Source: JBNKDD01 sp050288085
GTDB taxonomy: Bacteria; Chloroflexota; Anaerolineae; Aggregatilineales; UBA3940
Direction of reading: 5' to 3'
DNA: 21,106 nt
Assembly: GCA_050288085.1 (NCBI GenBank)
Contig: JBNKDD010000075.1
Location: 1-21,106, forward strand
The translations under genes and the position numbers were made by a program. The notes beneath the pieces are model-generated. The model had not been told where the DNA came from. It did no database searches and was given only the letters and a program-made list of their open reading frames with translations. This document shows, piece after piece, positions 1 through 7,123 of this stretch. The first letter of the stretch is position 1. The number at the start of each line of letters is the position of its first letter.

Positions 1-2
1 CG

Positions 3-3000
3 ACCGATGCCAGCGGCAATTACACCAACGATGCGATCCCCATCCACCAGTTGGAGAACGTCCAGCAGGTGCCGGTGGTTGCCGTGCGCGGCGACGGTGG
101 CCCACTGGTCGTTTACGAGGACTGGGGCACCAGCAGCAGCGACAACACCCTGACCCTGATCATCGATGCCGGTGACCTGGGTACCGGACAGGGATCCTCG
201 GAGCCGATTGACGAACTGTACATCAACGTCGGCGATTGTATCGACATTCCCTGGCCCGACCCCGGAGGAAACACCTGGGTCACCAGCCAGACTTACACAT
301 CCGGCGATTGGGGCTACCAGGGCACACTCACCCTGTATGCTGACGACATCCTCGATCCCCTGTACGATGAAACCGGCACCCAATACGATACCAATGGACA
401 GTACCTCCACGCCTGCCGGGGCGAAGGAGGGGATTTCAACTTCCGCTTCGATAATGTGGAAGGCGACTACGAAATCACCCTGCGCATGGTTGATCCTTAC
501 AGCGCTGAGGGTGACCGCTTATTTGACGTGACCGCCAACGGCCAGTTGGTGCTGGATGACTACGATATTGCGGCCAAAGCAGGCGGGACCGGTTGGACGG
601 TCACCAGGACATTCGCCGCCGACTCCGATGCGCAGGGTTACATCCAGCTTGACTTCCTCGGTACCGGCGGCACCGACCCCAACGCCTTGATCCAGGCCAT
701 CAGCCTGATTTCGACCGGCGTCTTCGACCTGATTGACCAGTATTTCTCAACGGTGCTGGATCGCGACCCGCTGTATGCGCCGACCCTGGTCGGCGACACC
801 TACACCGCCGAGCAGCCGACCTATCAGGCCGACATCAATGAAGATGAAGATGGGACCCGCTTCGTCGGGATGGACAGCAGCCAACCGGCCAGCGAGGCCG
901 ACTTGCTGCTCAGCCTGAACGCTCTGCGCCTGGGGACGACTGAACAGGCTGCCGCTGAACCGGGCGACTGGCTGGTGCTGGATAACCTCATGCTCCGGCA
1001 CCGCGGCGACGATGTTGATGAGATCGTCGCCACTAACGAAACCGGGATCAGCCTCTCCTACCTGCTGGACGATGCCCCAACCAGCCTGACCGCCGGAGAT
1101 GACCTGGGGCTGGTCCTGACCCTGGAGACCGACCTGGACATTTTCGTCACCGACGACGGCGTCTACCTGATCGATGCCCTGGGCAATGGGGTGCTGCTGG
1201 GTGAGGCCACCGCCTACGATGGTGCCTCTAACACCTCCACCGTGACTTACACCCCCACCGCCGACGGGCTGGTGCTGACGGTCGATGGTTCCTGGCTGGA
1301 GACCGCTACCTACCCGGTGCTGGTCGATATACCCATCTCCCGCTACCTGCACACTGGCGACGGGGGCCGCCGCGCGGCGATTGCCTACAATCCCGACCGG
1401 AACGAAGCCCTGGGTGTCTTCGTCGATATCTCGGATGCTACCGTCGGGAACGTGATCGCCCGCCTGTACGACGCTGAAACCGGCGATTACGAGCCGCTCG
1501 ATGACCTGGTCATCACCACCGACGGGCGCGACCCGGTCGTGATTTACAACCCGGATGGCGGCAGCGGGCCGGAATATCTGGTGGTCTACCTGGAAGGGGA
1601 TGGCACCGACCTGGCGGCCCAACGCATCGATGCTGAAACCGGCCTGATAGTCGGCACACCGATCGTCCTGCAAACCGTTGGCGAGGGAGCCGGTGGCCTA
1701 TCCCTGGCACTCGATCCCGATACCGACAAAGCGCTGCTGACCTGGCACGAGCAGGGCGGCGATCCCGCTTCGCTCGACATCAAGGGCCTGCTGATCCTCC
1801 CGACCGGCCTGGCCGATGATGTTGCCTTCGACATCGCCGTTACCGCCGACGATGAATACGACCCAGCGGTCACCTTTGACCCCGACCTGGGCGACTACGT
1901 GGTCGTCTGGACCCGGTTGGATGCGATTTCAGGCCGCGTAATTGAAGCCACCACCATTGAGGATGATGTGACGGTGACGGTTGATCCCAACATTCTGGAT
2001 GTGGAGAGCACTGCCGGGGATGCTGGGCAGCCGCAGGTCGCCTACAGCGCCGCCGCCGGGCAGACCCTGATCACCTGGCGTGAAAATGGCTTTGAACTGC
2101 ATGGCCGGGTGCTCAACGACAGCCGCACGCTGGGCACCGCCTTCCTGCTGACCGACGCAGGCAGCACCAACCATGATCTGGCTGCCAGCCCGACCGGTGG
2201 CTGGGTGGCCAGTTGGTCGGCCTTTGACGAGACTACCGGTGTCTACGACCTGTTCGTTGTGCCGGTGCCCGATGACCCGACCGGCGACCTGGACACCGAA
2301 GATACCATACAGGTGACCGATACGGCTGAGGCGGAATTCGTCGGCGGCATCGACCTGCGCACTGATGGCGGCGTGCTGCTCCTCTATGAGGATGATCCAC
2401 CCACCGGCCCGGTTATCGAACTGCTGGTCAATGCCGGCGGCCTGGCGACCGGCCAGACCGTCGAACAGACCTACGCCTGGCACTATGACTACGATGCCCT
2501 CCAGCGCCTGACCTATGCCTGCTCGGAGTGGGATGATACGACTTCCGTCTGCAATGGCGACGAGTGGGAATACGAATACGACAACGCGGGCAACATCACC
2601 CGGATGGTCAAGCCCGATACGGGCACCACCCTCTACACCTACAATGGAGCCAATCAGGTCGCGACCGCCTGCCTCGATATCGACCTCAGCGGCCTATGTG
2701 ATGGCAGCGAGACCCCGGTCACCTATATCTATGATGCCTACGGCAACCTGATCGACGATGGCGAATACGAGTACGTCTATGATGCCGCCAACCGGCTGAT
2801 TGAACTCAAGCAGAGCAGCCTGACGGTCGCCACCTCGGTTTACAACGGCGATGGGCATCTGACCGATGTCACCATCCTCAGCGACACCACCCACTACATC
2901 CGTGATTGGACGCATCCGAATAATGTATTGGCTGAAGTTACCTCGGCGGGCACCACCTACAACCTGTATGGTCGGGGGATGATTGCCCAGAAACTGCCGG

Positions 3001-4295
3001 ATGGGACGGTGCAGTACATGGTCTACGACGGGATGCGCTCCATTCGTCAACTGGTGGATGAGCAGGGGCATGTCACCTATGCCCAGACCTTCGACCCTTA
3101 CGGCGGTGTGTATGAAGCATCAGGAGAGGGATCATCAGACTACGGCTTCATGGGCCTGCTTGGCCTGAAGCAGTCTCCGCTGCTGTACTACGACGGCCAA
3201 TGGTATCACACTGGAACCGGGCGCTTCCTCCAGCCACAGCACGAGAAGCCTAATCCTTATGTGCCAATTGGAGCGTTGGGCTTTGGCTTGCTGGGAGTTG
3301 GGTTGGTCTTCAGTCCCCGACTGCGCAAAAAGAAGTGGGGCAATCTGCTGATGCTTCTGCTTTTGGTAGGCAGCGTTGGGATGGTCATTATCGCCTGTGA
3401 CACAGCGCCTGCCCCGACTCCCACAGACGGTGACTCCGTGGATCGAGAAGACTCAGATACGGGCCCAGATCCATTACCCGATGTCGACCCCACCAATCAG
3501 ACAGAACCCCCTGGAAATACTGCGACACCCACTGATGAACGGGACATGACCTATAGACTCACTGAAACAGACTGGGAATTACTAGGGGCCATCTCATTTT
3601 CCGGAGAATGGGGGGAACATAATCAAGATATAGTACTATTAGGCCTGGACATGATCTCTAATGCTGCTAATGGAAATACTACAAAAGTAGTAAATTGGAT
3701 GCGAGGAGAACACAACAAACCATTGAAAGTACAATCAGTGCCGGACAAGGGTGGTGGTGCAGACGCACAACCCTGGGATGGAACAATCCAATTTCATAAT
3801 GTTCATGAAGACAACAGCTTGTTGGAATTCGAATCTAAAGGTGTACACGAAGTCCTCCAGGAAATGGCGCATATTATTGATAGAAGTATCTCAGTAGAAA
3901 GGGGCCTTACAACGGGCGAACAAGAGGATTACTGGTTTAGTACAACCTCAGCTTGGACAGAGGCCGTTGGTTGGAAACGATGCCCTTCTATTGAGAATAT
4001 GTATGATGATGGGGCATGGGAATATACGGGCAATTACGGGCATTTACCTAATTCAAGGGTCATGGATGAAAATAACCCTAACGGTGTAAACCCCTGGGAA
4101 GATTTTGCAGACTCTTTCGCTTCTATTGTCAAAGAGAGAAATCTAGGTAAATCAAGTGTCGAGGGAGTAGATCTATCATCGCTGATAGTACAAGGGGATA
4201 CTGATGGTAATATGATTGTAGGTAATTATGAAACAATTCCAATAGCGGAGGATAATCCCAGAAGGCAAATAATTCTCGATATTTTGGGAGGTTGA
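3..4295 (+). CDS. RHS repeat protein with malectin-like module and C-terminal toxin-like domain (5' partial)
   Basis: The reading frame is open from base 3, so the gene starts left of the window; the TTG at 51 is only an internal codon. Residues below count from that codon. About 57-221 resemble a malectin carbohydrate-binding domain (GDRLFDV, then NALIQAISLI). About 225-800 are acidic beta-rich repeats, probably propeller-like. YD repeats begin near 811 (YDYDALQRL, YEYDNAGN, YIYDAYGNL) and end in an RHS core at about 1031-1064 (YYDGQWYHTGTGRFLQPQ). Two hydrophobic segments follow (about 1073-1089 and 1096-1116), then a Pro/Thr/Asp-rich linker to about 1165 and a 250-residue C-terminal domain. 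That domain has QEMAH (1270-1274) and NPWEDFADSFA, which resemble a zinc-peptidase HExxH helix and a downstream acidic ligand helix, but the first His is Gln. The DNA becomes visibly AT-rich from about 3540, as in polymorphic toxins with exchanged tips. Role inferred: surface-delivered RHS toxin; the protease activity is uncertain. Confidence 0.88.
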   Translation, partial: TDASGNYTNDAIPIHQLENVQQVPVVAVRGDGGPLVVYEDWGTSSSDNTLTLIIDAGDLGTGQGSSEPIDELYINVGDCIDIPWPDPGGNTWVTSQTYTSGDWGYQGTLTLYADDILDPLYDETGTQYDTNGQYLHACRGEGGDFNFRFDNVEGDYEITLRMVDPYSAEGDRLFDVTANGQLVLDDYDIAAKAGGTGWTVTRTFAADSDAQGYIQLDFLGTGGTDPNALIQAISLISTGVFDLIDQYFSTVLDRDPLYAPTLVGDTYTAEQPTYQADINEDEDGTRFVGMDSSQPASEADLLLSLNALRLGTTEQAAAEPGDWLVLDNLMLRHRGDDVDEIVATNETGISLSYLLDDAPTSLTAGDDLGLVLTLETDLDIFVTDDGVYLIDALGNGVLLGEATAYDGASNTSTVTYTPTADGLVLTVDGSWLETATYPVLVDIPISRYLHTGDGGRRAAIAYNPDRNEALGVFVDISDATVGNVIARLYDAETGDYEPLDDLVITTDGRDPVVIYNPDGGSGPEYLVVYLEGDGTDLAAQRIDAETGLIVGTPIVLQTVGEGAGGLSLALDPDTDKALLTWHEQGGDPASLDIKGLLILPTGLADDVAFDIAVTADDEYDPAVTFDPDLGDYVVVWTRLDAISGRVIEATTIEDDVTVTVDPNILDVESTAGDAGQPQVAYSAAAGQTLITWRENGFELHGRVLNDSRTLGTAFLLTDAGSTNHDLAASPTGGWVASWSAFDETTGVYDLFVVPVPDDPTGDLDTEDTIQVTDTAEAEFVGGIDLRTDGGVLLLYEDDPPTGPVIELLVNAGGLATGQTVEQTYAWHYDYDALQRLTYACSEWDDTTSVCNGDEWEYEYDNAGNITRMVKPDTGTTLYTYNGANQVATACLDIDLSGLCDGSETPVTYIYDAYGNLIDDGEYEYVYDAANRLIELKQSSLTVATSVYNGDGHLTDVTILSDTTHYIRDWTHPNNVLAEVTSAGTTYNLYGRGMIAQKLPDGTVQYMVYDGMRSIRQLVDEQGHVTYAQTFDPYGGVYEASGEGSSDYGFMGLLGLKQSPLLYYDGQWYHTGTGRFLQPQHEKPNPYVPIGALGFGLLGVGLVFSPRLRKKKWGNLLMLLLLVGSVGMVIIACDTAPAPTPTDGDSVDREDSDTGPDPLPDVDPTNQTEPPGNTATPTDERDMTYRLTETDWELLGAISFSGEWGEHNQDIVLLGLDMISNAANGNTTKVVNWMRGEHNKPLKVQSVPDKGGGADAQPWDGTIQFHNVHEDNSLLEFESKGVHEVLQEMAHIIDRSISVERGLTTGEQEDYWFSTTSAWTEAVGWKRCPSIENMYDDGAWEYTGNYGHLPNSRVMDENNPNGVNPWEDFADSFASIVKERNLGKSSVEGVDLSSLIVQGDTDGNMIVGNYETIPIAEDNPRRQIILDILGG

Positions 4296-4300
4296 AAGAG

Positions 4301-4924
4301 ATGCTAATACTTGGAAACACAGTCAAAACACTAAGTAAACCTGCTGTATGTTTGCTAATTTTAATTTTGATTGCAGGTTGTATGAGTAGCGCAAAAAACA
4401 CAGAAACACAAGATAGTATCTTTCAGGAATGTCCTCCTCCCTGTTGGTTAGGTATTGAGCCAGGACTGACAAGTGGCGTCGAAGCACAAGAGATACTGAT
4501 AGCGCATTATGGCATGGAAAATGTCACCGGTGATCAATATTTTCTGGATTGGGTATCCAGTACTGGACGTATAAAAGGTGGAAACATATCTCTCAGCAAT
4601 GAAAATATAGTACATGACATAACTATTTGGGTTGTTGAAAGCACGATTACAGTTGAACAGATCATTGAAGAAATTGGCGAACCTTCCCTGGTATATATCG
4701 CTGATACTACAGAGTATCCAGGAGAGATCCTATGTGGCGGAGTAACCTTGATATATCCTCATTCAAGAACAGAAGCATTTGTAAGGAATTCCAATGAGGC
4801 GGCAGGCGTTTATCAAGAACTCTACATTTCGGGTTTCGAACTATCATTCAATGAACTATTTCTTCCTACAGATACGTTTAAAGTTGAATGGGATGGATAT
4901 AAAGACTATTGTCCAACAAACTAG
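4301..4924 (+). CDS. Lipoprotein, candidate immunity protein for the RHS tip
   Basis: A 207-aa protein. I chose the ATG at 4301 because GGGAGG at 4286-4291, inside the last codons of the RHS gene, sits nine bases upstream; the overlapping TTG at 4292 has no room for a ribosome site. Residues 1-27 form a lipoprotein signal peptide with a hydrophobic core and lipobox LIAGC (lipidated Cys27). The mature protein should sit on the outer face of the cytoplasmic membrane or in the periplasm. ECPPPCWLGIEPG, about 20 residues after the lipid Cys, resembles a motif I associate with uncharacterised Anaerolineae lipoproteins (memory, not searched). The gene starts six bases after the RHS stop and shares its AT-rich composition, so the two were probably acquired as a pair. 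This supports, but does not prove, an immunity role. No enzymatic motif is visible. Confidence 0.8.
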   Translation: MLILGNTVKTLSKPAVCLLILILIAGCMSSAKNTETQDSIFQECPPPCWLGIEPGLTSGVEAQEILIAHYGMENVTGDQYFLDWVSSTGRIKGGNISLSNENIVHDITIWVVESTITVEQIIEEIGEPSLVYIADTTEYPGEILCGGVTLIYPHSRTEAFVRNSNEAAGVYQELYISGFELSFNELFLPTDTFKVEWDGYKDYCPTN

Positions 4925-5125
4925 CACGACGTGATAAACGGCTAATCTCAGCTTCTACAGAGAGGGAATATATCACCATAACATCGACTATTAAACGCCG
5001 CATGTTTGATTAACATGTACTGCTTTGGTGGCAATCTCAGTTGGTTTGGCTCTGGGTGTTTTTGCCAGGGTTTGCCGAGTTGTTGCTCCTCGCCCTCTTT
5101 CATTTCTAACCACTTTGTTTGGTTT

Positions 5126-5150
5126 TGCCAACTGCTGGGATCAGTTGGCA
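5126..5150. repeat. Inverted repeat TGCCAACTG / CAGTTGGCA
   Basis: Perfect 9-bp arms (5126-5134 and 5142-5150) flank a 7-base loop. CTCCCTTTTC follows on the plus strand, so this could end the RHS/lipoprotein transcript, though the T run is weak. It has the same TGCCA outer ends as the hairpin at 5223-5248, so a binding site for the adjacent recombinase or a repressor is an alternative. Confidence 0.5.
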
Positions 5151-5222
5151 GTTCTCCCTTTTCACCCCTAAAGGAGAGAAGCTGTTATAGGCTATCAGAC
5201 AATCTAAAACAAAGATAGATTT

Positions 5223-5252
5223 TGCCAGAGAAGGCGATTTCTCTGGCATTTT
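5223..5252 (+). terminator. Hairpin TGCCAGAGAA / TTCTCTGGCA with T run
   Basis: Perfect 10-bp arms (5223-5232 and 5239-5248), a 6-base loop, and TTTT directly after. This fits a short intrinsic terminator on the plus strand that would isolate the recombinase promoter from upstream transcription. The right arm recurs at 5305-5314 without its partner, which a plain terminator would not explain. Confidence 0.5.
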
Positions 5253-5314
5253 CATTTGACATTGAACCTGGAATCGGTCTAATATTGGTAGGGAAACGAC
5301 GGATTTCTCTGGCA
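5236..5314 (+). repeat. 13-bp direct repeats flanking the recombinase promoter
   Basis: GATTTCTCTGGCA occurs at 5236-5248 and again, identically, at 5302-5314, 66 bp apart. The first copy is the right arm of a hairpin; the second lies in the presumed 5' leader of the recombinase. Tyrosine recombinases often bind repeated arm or core sites next to their own gene and repress themselves, so an autoregulatory or recombination site is plausible but inferred. Confidence 0.55.
5256..5285 (+). promoter_or_regulatory. Sigma70-type promoter for the tyrosine recombinase
   Basis: A perfect -35 TTGACA (5256-5261) is followed after 18 bases by TAATAT (5280-5285), matching four of six -10 positions. The predicted start near 5292 leaves a leader of about 40 bases before the ATG at 5332, containing the second 13-bp repeat. 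AAGGA at 5318-5322 is the likely ribosome site. Confidence 0.5.
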
Positions 5315-5331
5315 ATAAGGATGGATTTTGT

Positions 5332-6225
5332 ATGTCAACCCTTCAAAACACCTATCAACTCTTCCTCAATGATATGGCCGACCTGAACCAACTCAGCCCC
5401 AACACCCTGCGTGCTTACCGCTACGAACTCGAACAAGCCGCATCAGACAGCCGCTTTGAAGGTACCCTATCCGATTTGCGCTTGAGGGACCTGGAAGCCT
5501 GGATCGCACGGAACGATGCTGCCCCCAGCACCATGGCCCGCCGTGCCTCAACCTTCAGCCGTTTCTTTGACTGGGCGGTGCGCCATGAATGGTGTGAACG
5601 CAATCCCATGCGGGGGCGGGCCGCTATCCGGAAAACCCGCAGGCTTCCCCGCCCGATCCAGCATCAGCAAGACCTGGAGGCCATCGATGCCGGGATTACC
5701 AGACTCGATCAGCCCTATCGATTGATATTGACTATCCTGAGAGAAACCGGGATGAGAGTGGGTGAGGTTGTCAGGCTGCGCATCGGCGATGTTTCTCTCA
5801 AACGAGGCGCTGAGTCGCTCCGCGTGCGAGAACCCAAAAACAACGTCGAACGGGTCGTGGTGCTTGGCCCAACGGCCACCCCCCGGAGCCTACGAGGGCT
5901 GCGGAGTCACCTCAAAGAATTGAAAGGGATGGGCGACCAGGAGCTGCTTTTCCGCTCCAATCGCGGCACACAGGTTTCCTATGATGCCATCCATTACCAG
6001 TGGGAAAAACTGTGCCGCCTGGCCGGGCTCATCAATGAAGAGGATAGGCCGCGTTACACCATCCACCAACTGCGCCATACCCGAGGCAGTGAACTGCTGG
6101 CCCAGGGGCAGCCGATTGAGATCATCCAGCGGGTACTGGGGCATAAAGACATTCGATCTACACTGGGCTATGCCGAGTTGTCAGAAGCCCAGGTCCGTGC
6201 AGCACTTGAAGACCCAAGAGCTTAA
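5332..6225 (+). CDS. Tyrosine recombinase (XerC/D-like integrase)
   Basis: A 297-aa protein of normal length for short XerC/D-type recombinases. Residues 1-95 are the SAM-like core-binding domain (LSPNTLRAYRYEL; FFDWAVRHEWCERNPM). The catalytic domain has the full set: Arg142 (ETGMRVGEV), Lys169 (EPKNNVER), His245 and Arg248 (HQLRHTRGS), His271 (LGHKD) and nucleophile Tyr280 (STLGYAEL). It should cut and rejoin DNA through a 3'-phosphotyrosine bond. It lies just downstream of the RHS tip and lipoprotein and is preceded by repeats that could be its binding sites, so involvement in cassette exchange or a small integrative element is possible. GC content returns to chromosomal levels here. A housekeeping XerC is an alternative, but neither its neighbours nor a dif-like site support that. 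Confidence 0.9.
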   Translation: MSTLQNTYQLFLNDMADLNQLSPNTLRAYRYELEQAASDSRFEGTLSDLRLRDLEAWIARNDAAPSTMARRASTFSRFFDWAVRHEWCERNPMRGRAAIRKTRRLPRPIQHQQDLEAIDAGITRLDQPYRLILTILRETGMRVGEVVRLRIGDVSLKRGAESLRVREPKNNVERVVVLGPTATPRSLRGLRSHLKELKGMGDQELLFRSNRGTQVSYDAIHYQWEKLCRLAGLINEEDRPRYTIHQLRHTRGSELLAQGQPIEIIQRVLGHKDIRSTLGYAELSEAQVRAALEDPRA

Positions 6226-6292
6226 CACCATTATTGTCTTTCACTGATGGCCTTTGGGGCAGGGGGGCAGCTATAGTTGGCTCTGTCGGAGC

Positions 6293-6334
6293 TTATTCCT
6301 GAATAGGAGTCTCTTCCACATCTTTGTAGAGCCT
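6293..6334 (-). pseudogene. Duplicated 3' end of the 99-aa gene (scar)
   Basis: Read on the minus strand this gives RLYKDVEETPIQE and a stop, clearly related to RLYKDVEVTPIPKKNR at the end of the gene at 6607-6906. At DNA level 6301-6333 matches 6624-6656 at 29 of 33 bases. It lies in the same frame as the antitoxin-like gene just upstream on this strand, after that gene's stop. It is the remnant of a second copy, and its position where a toxin gene would normally follow suggests rearrangement removed the toxin. Confidence 0.7.
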
Positions 6335-6340
6335 CAGTAC

Positions 6341-6562
6341 TCATTCGTGATCCCGTTCTCTGTCCTGGCGAATCATTTCGCCAACCGAAGGGCCTGACTC
6401 ACTGGGAGGGCGGTTTTCCTTCAACCACTGGTGGAACTCAGCCGCTTTTTGGGGATCGAATTGAGGCGTTGTCCATCGTGAGGCCGTAAGGCGTTTGTCA
6501 ATTTGTTGGTTCACAAACACTTCTAACTCCTCGGTGGTCATATTTGCAATGGTCTGATTCAT
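6341..6562 (-). CDS. Orphan VapB-like antitoxin
   Basis: A 73-aa protein with start at 6562, preceded by AAGGAGA at good spacing. It begins NMTTEELEVFVNQQIDKRL, an amphipathic helix of the kind that opens many small antitoxins, and ends PSVGEMIRQDRERDHE. The same layout (TxxEL near the N-terminus, then PS, two to five residues, and an R/DR tail) occurs in the antitoxin at 16445-16654, which is followed by a PIN toxin. Here no toxin follows; downstream is only a 13-codon remnant of a neighbouring gene. It is probably the second gene of a two-gene transcript with the 99-aa protein, 44 bases upstream. The antitoxin assignment is inferred from the resemblance. It may be a leftover, or may cross-neutralise the other PIN protein. 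Confidence 0.6.
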   Translation of the reverse strand: MNQTIANMTTEELEVFVNQQIDKRLTASRWTTPQFDPQKAAEFHQWLKENRPPSESGPSVGEMIRQDRERDHE

Positions 6563-6606
6563 ACCGGTCTCCTTTTCTTAAATCTATTGTAAAGGGTGAC
6601 CCTCTT

Positions 6607-6906
6607 TCAACGATTTTTCTTCGGAATGGGAGTTACCTCCACATCTTTGTAGAGCCGCTCGATGTGCTCAAAGTATTCCTTTGGCATGAGCCTATCTGGA
6701 AGTTCTGCATCAGCATCGAGATCGCCTTCCCAACCAAGTGCGATCAAACATTTGATGACTGCGTGATATTGCCGAACCACCTGCTTGTCTTTTGAGCCTC
6801 TCCACTTCATGGCAAGTTCGCCAGCTTTGCTCTGGAGAGCATAGAGTAGAGGATCTGCCGGGTAACCTATTTTGACTAACTCAGGATCCGGCTTTCTTAA
6901 TTTCAT
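6607..6906 (-). CDS. Unknown 99-aa protein
   Basis: I placed the start at 6906 because GGGAGG lies seven to eight bases upstream of that ATG; the longer version lacks a ribosome site. The product begins MKLRKPDPELVKIGYPADPL and continues as a soluble, mainly helical protein (LQSKAGELAMKWRG; KQVVRQYHAVIKCLIALGW), ending in a charged tail. No signal peptide, membrane segment or known catalytic motif is visible, and I do not recognise the family. It lies upstream of the orphan antitoxin, probably co-transcribed, and its last codons have a diverged second copy beyond that gene. Being in a rearranged island between gyrB and a recombinase, it is probably accessory. Confidence 0.65.
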   Translation of the reverse strand: MKLRKPDPELVKIGYPADPLLYALQSKAGELAMKWRGSKDKQVVRQYHAVIKCLIALGWEGDLDADAELPDRLMPKEYFEHIERLYKDVEVTPIPKKNR

Positions 6907-6983
6907 GAGGATTCCTCCCAGGCTAACATTTTGGCACTCCACGCAATAGTTCTAGAGAACCACAACCTCGTACCCCGAAGACA

Positions 6984-7007
6984 ACGAGCGGCCTCGCAGC
7001 CGCTCGT
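6984..7007. repeat. GC-rich hairpin downstream of gyrB
   Basis: Perfect 9-bp arms ACGAGCGGC (6984-6992) and GCCGCTCGT (6999-7007) with a 6-base loop. It lies between gyrB and the 99-aa gene, both minus strand. It could be a transcription terminator or RNA-stabilising stem at the gyrB 3' end, but TGTCTT rather than a T run follows on that strand. Confidence 0.45.
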
Positions 7008-7071
7008 AAATCTACCGCCTGGTTGAGTGGGATCACCAGAAGAAGTTCAATTATTGTGAAACAAAAGTCAA

Positions 7072-7107
7072 TTATTATGAAATACTACATTATAATGAAA
7101 TACTACA
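7072..7107. repeat. Two tandem 18-bp AT-rich repeats next to the gyrB stop
   Basis: TTATTATGAAATACTACA (7072-7089) is followed directly by TTATAATGAAATACTACA (7090-7107), 17 of 18 identical. A third, partial relative TTATTGTGAAA starts at 7051. The block lies 16 bases past the gyrB stop. The copies touch without spacers, so this is not CRISPR. Binding iterons or simple slippage are possible. Confidence 0.6.
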
Positions 7108-7123
7108 GTCGACCCCCCACAGC

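Larger units (their letters stand above)
4925..5331. other. Gene-free stretch rich in TGCCA/TGGCA dyads
   Basis: No convincing gene lies between the lipoprotein and the tyrosine recombinase. The stretch holds a small dyad CATGTT-5 nt-AACATG (5001-5017), two TTTGCC-type half sites near 5058-5075, two larger TGCCA-ended hairpins, and the recombinase promoter; the larger items are listed separately. The short open frames here have no plausible ribosome site or protein features. Confidence 0.7.

Noticed and set aside
747..2483. Long minus-strand open frames (308 and 184 codons) opposite the RHS gene
   Set aside because: They are antisense shadows of a GC-rich repetitive gene; no ribosome sites, no recognisable domains, and the plus strand is clearly coding.
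5006..5315. Short open frames on both strands in the 4.9-5.3 kb gap
   Set aside because: No ribosome sites, composition unlike protein, and they overlap the hairpins and the recombinase promoter.
5332..6225. Housekeeping XerC/XerD
   Set aside because: Catalytic residues fit, but the accessory context and repeats at the promoter favour a mobile or cassette recombinase; it cannot be ruled out without a genome-wide view.
7046..7107. CRISPR-like repeat array
   Set aside because: The 18-bp units abut without spacers and only two full copies exist; no cas genes are present.
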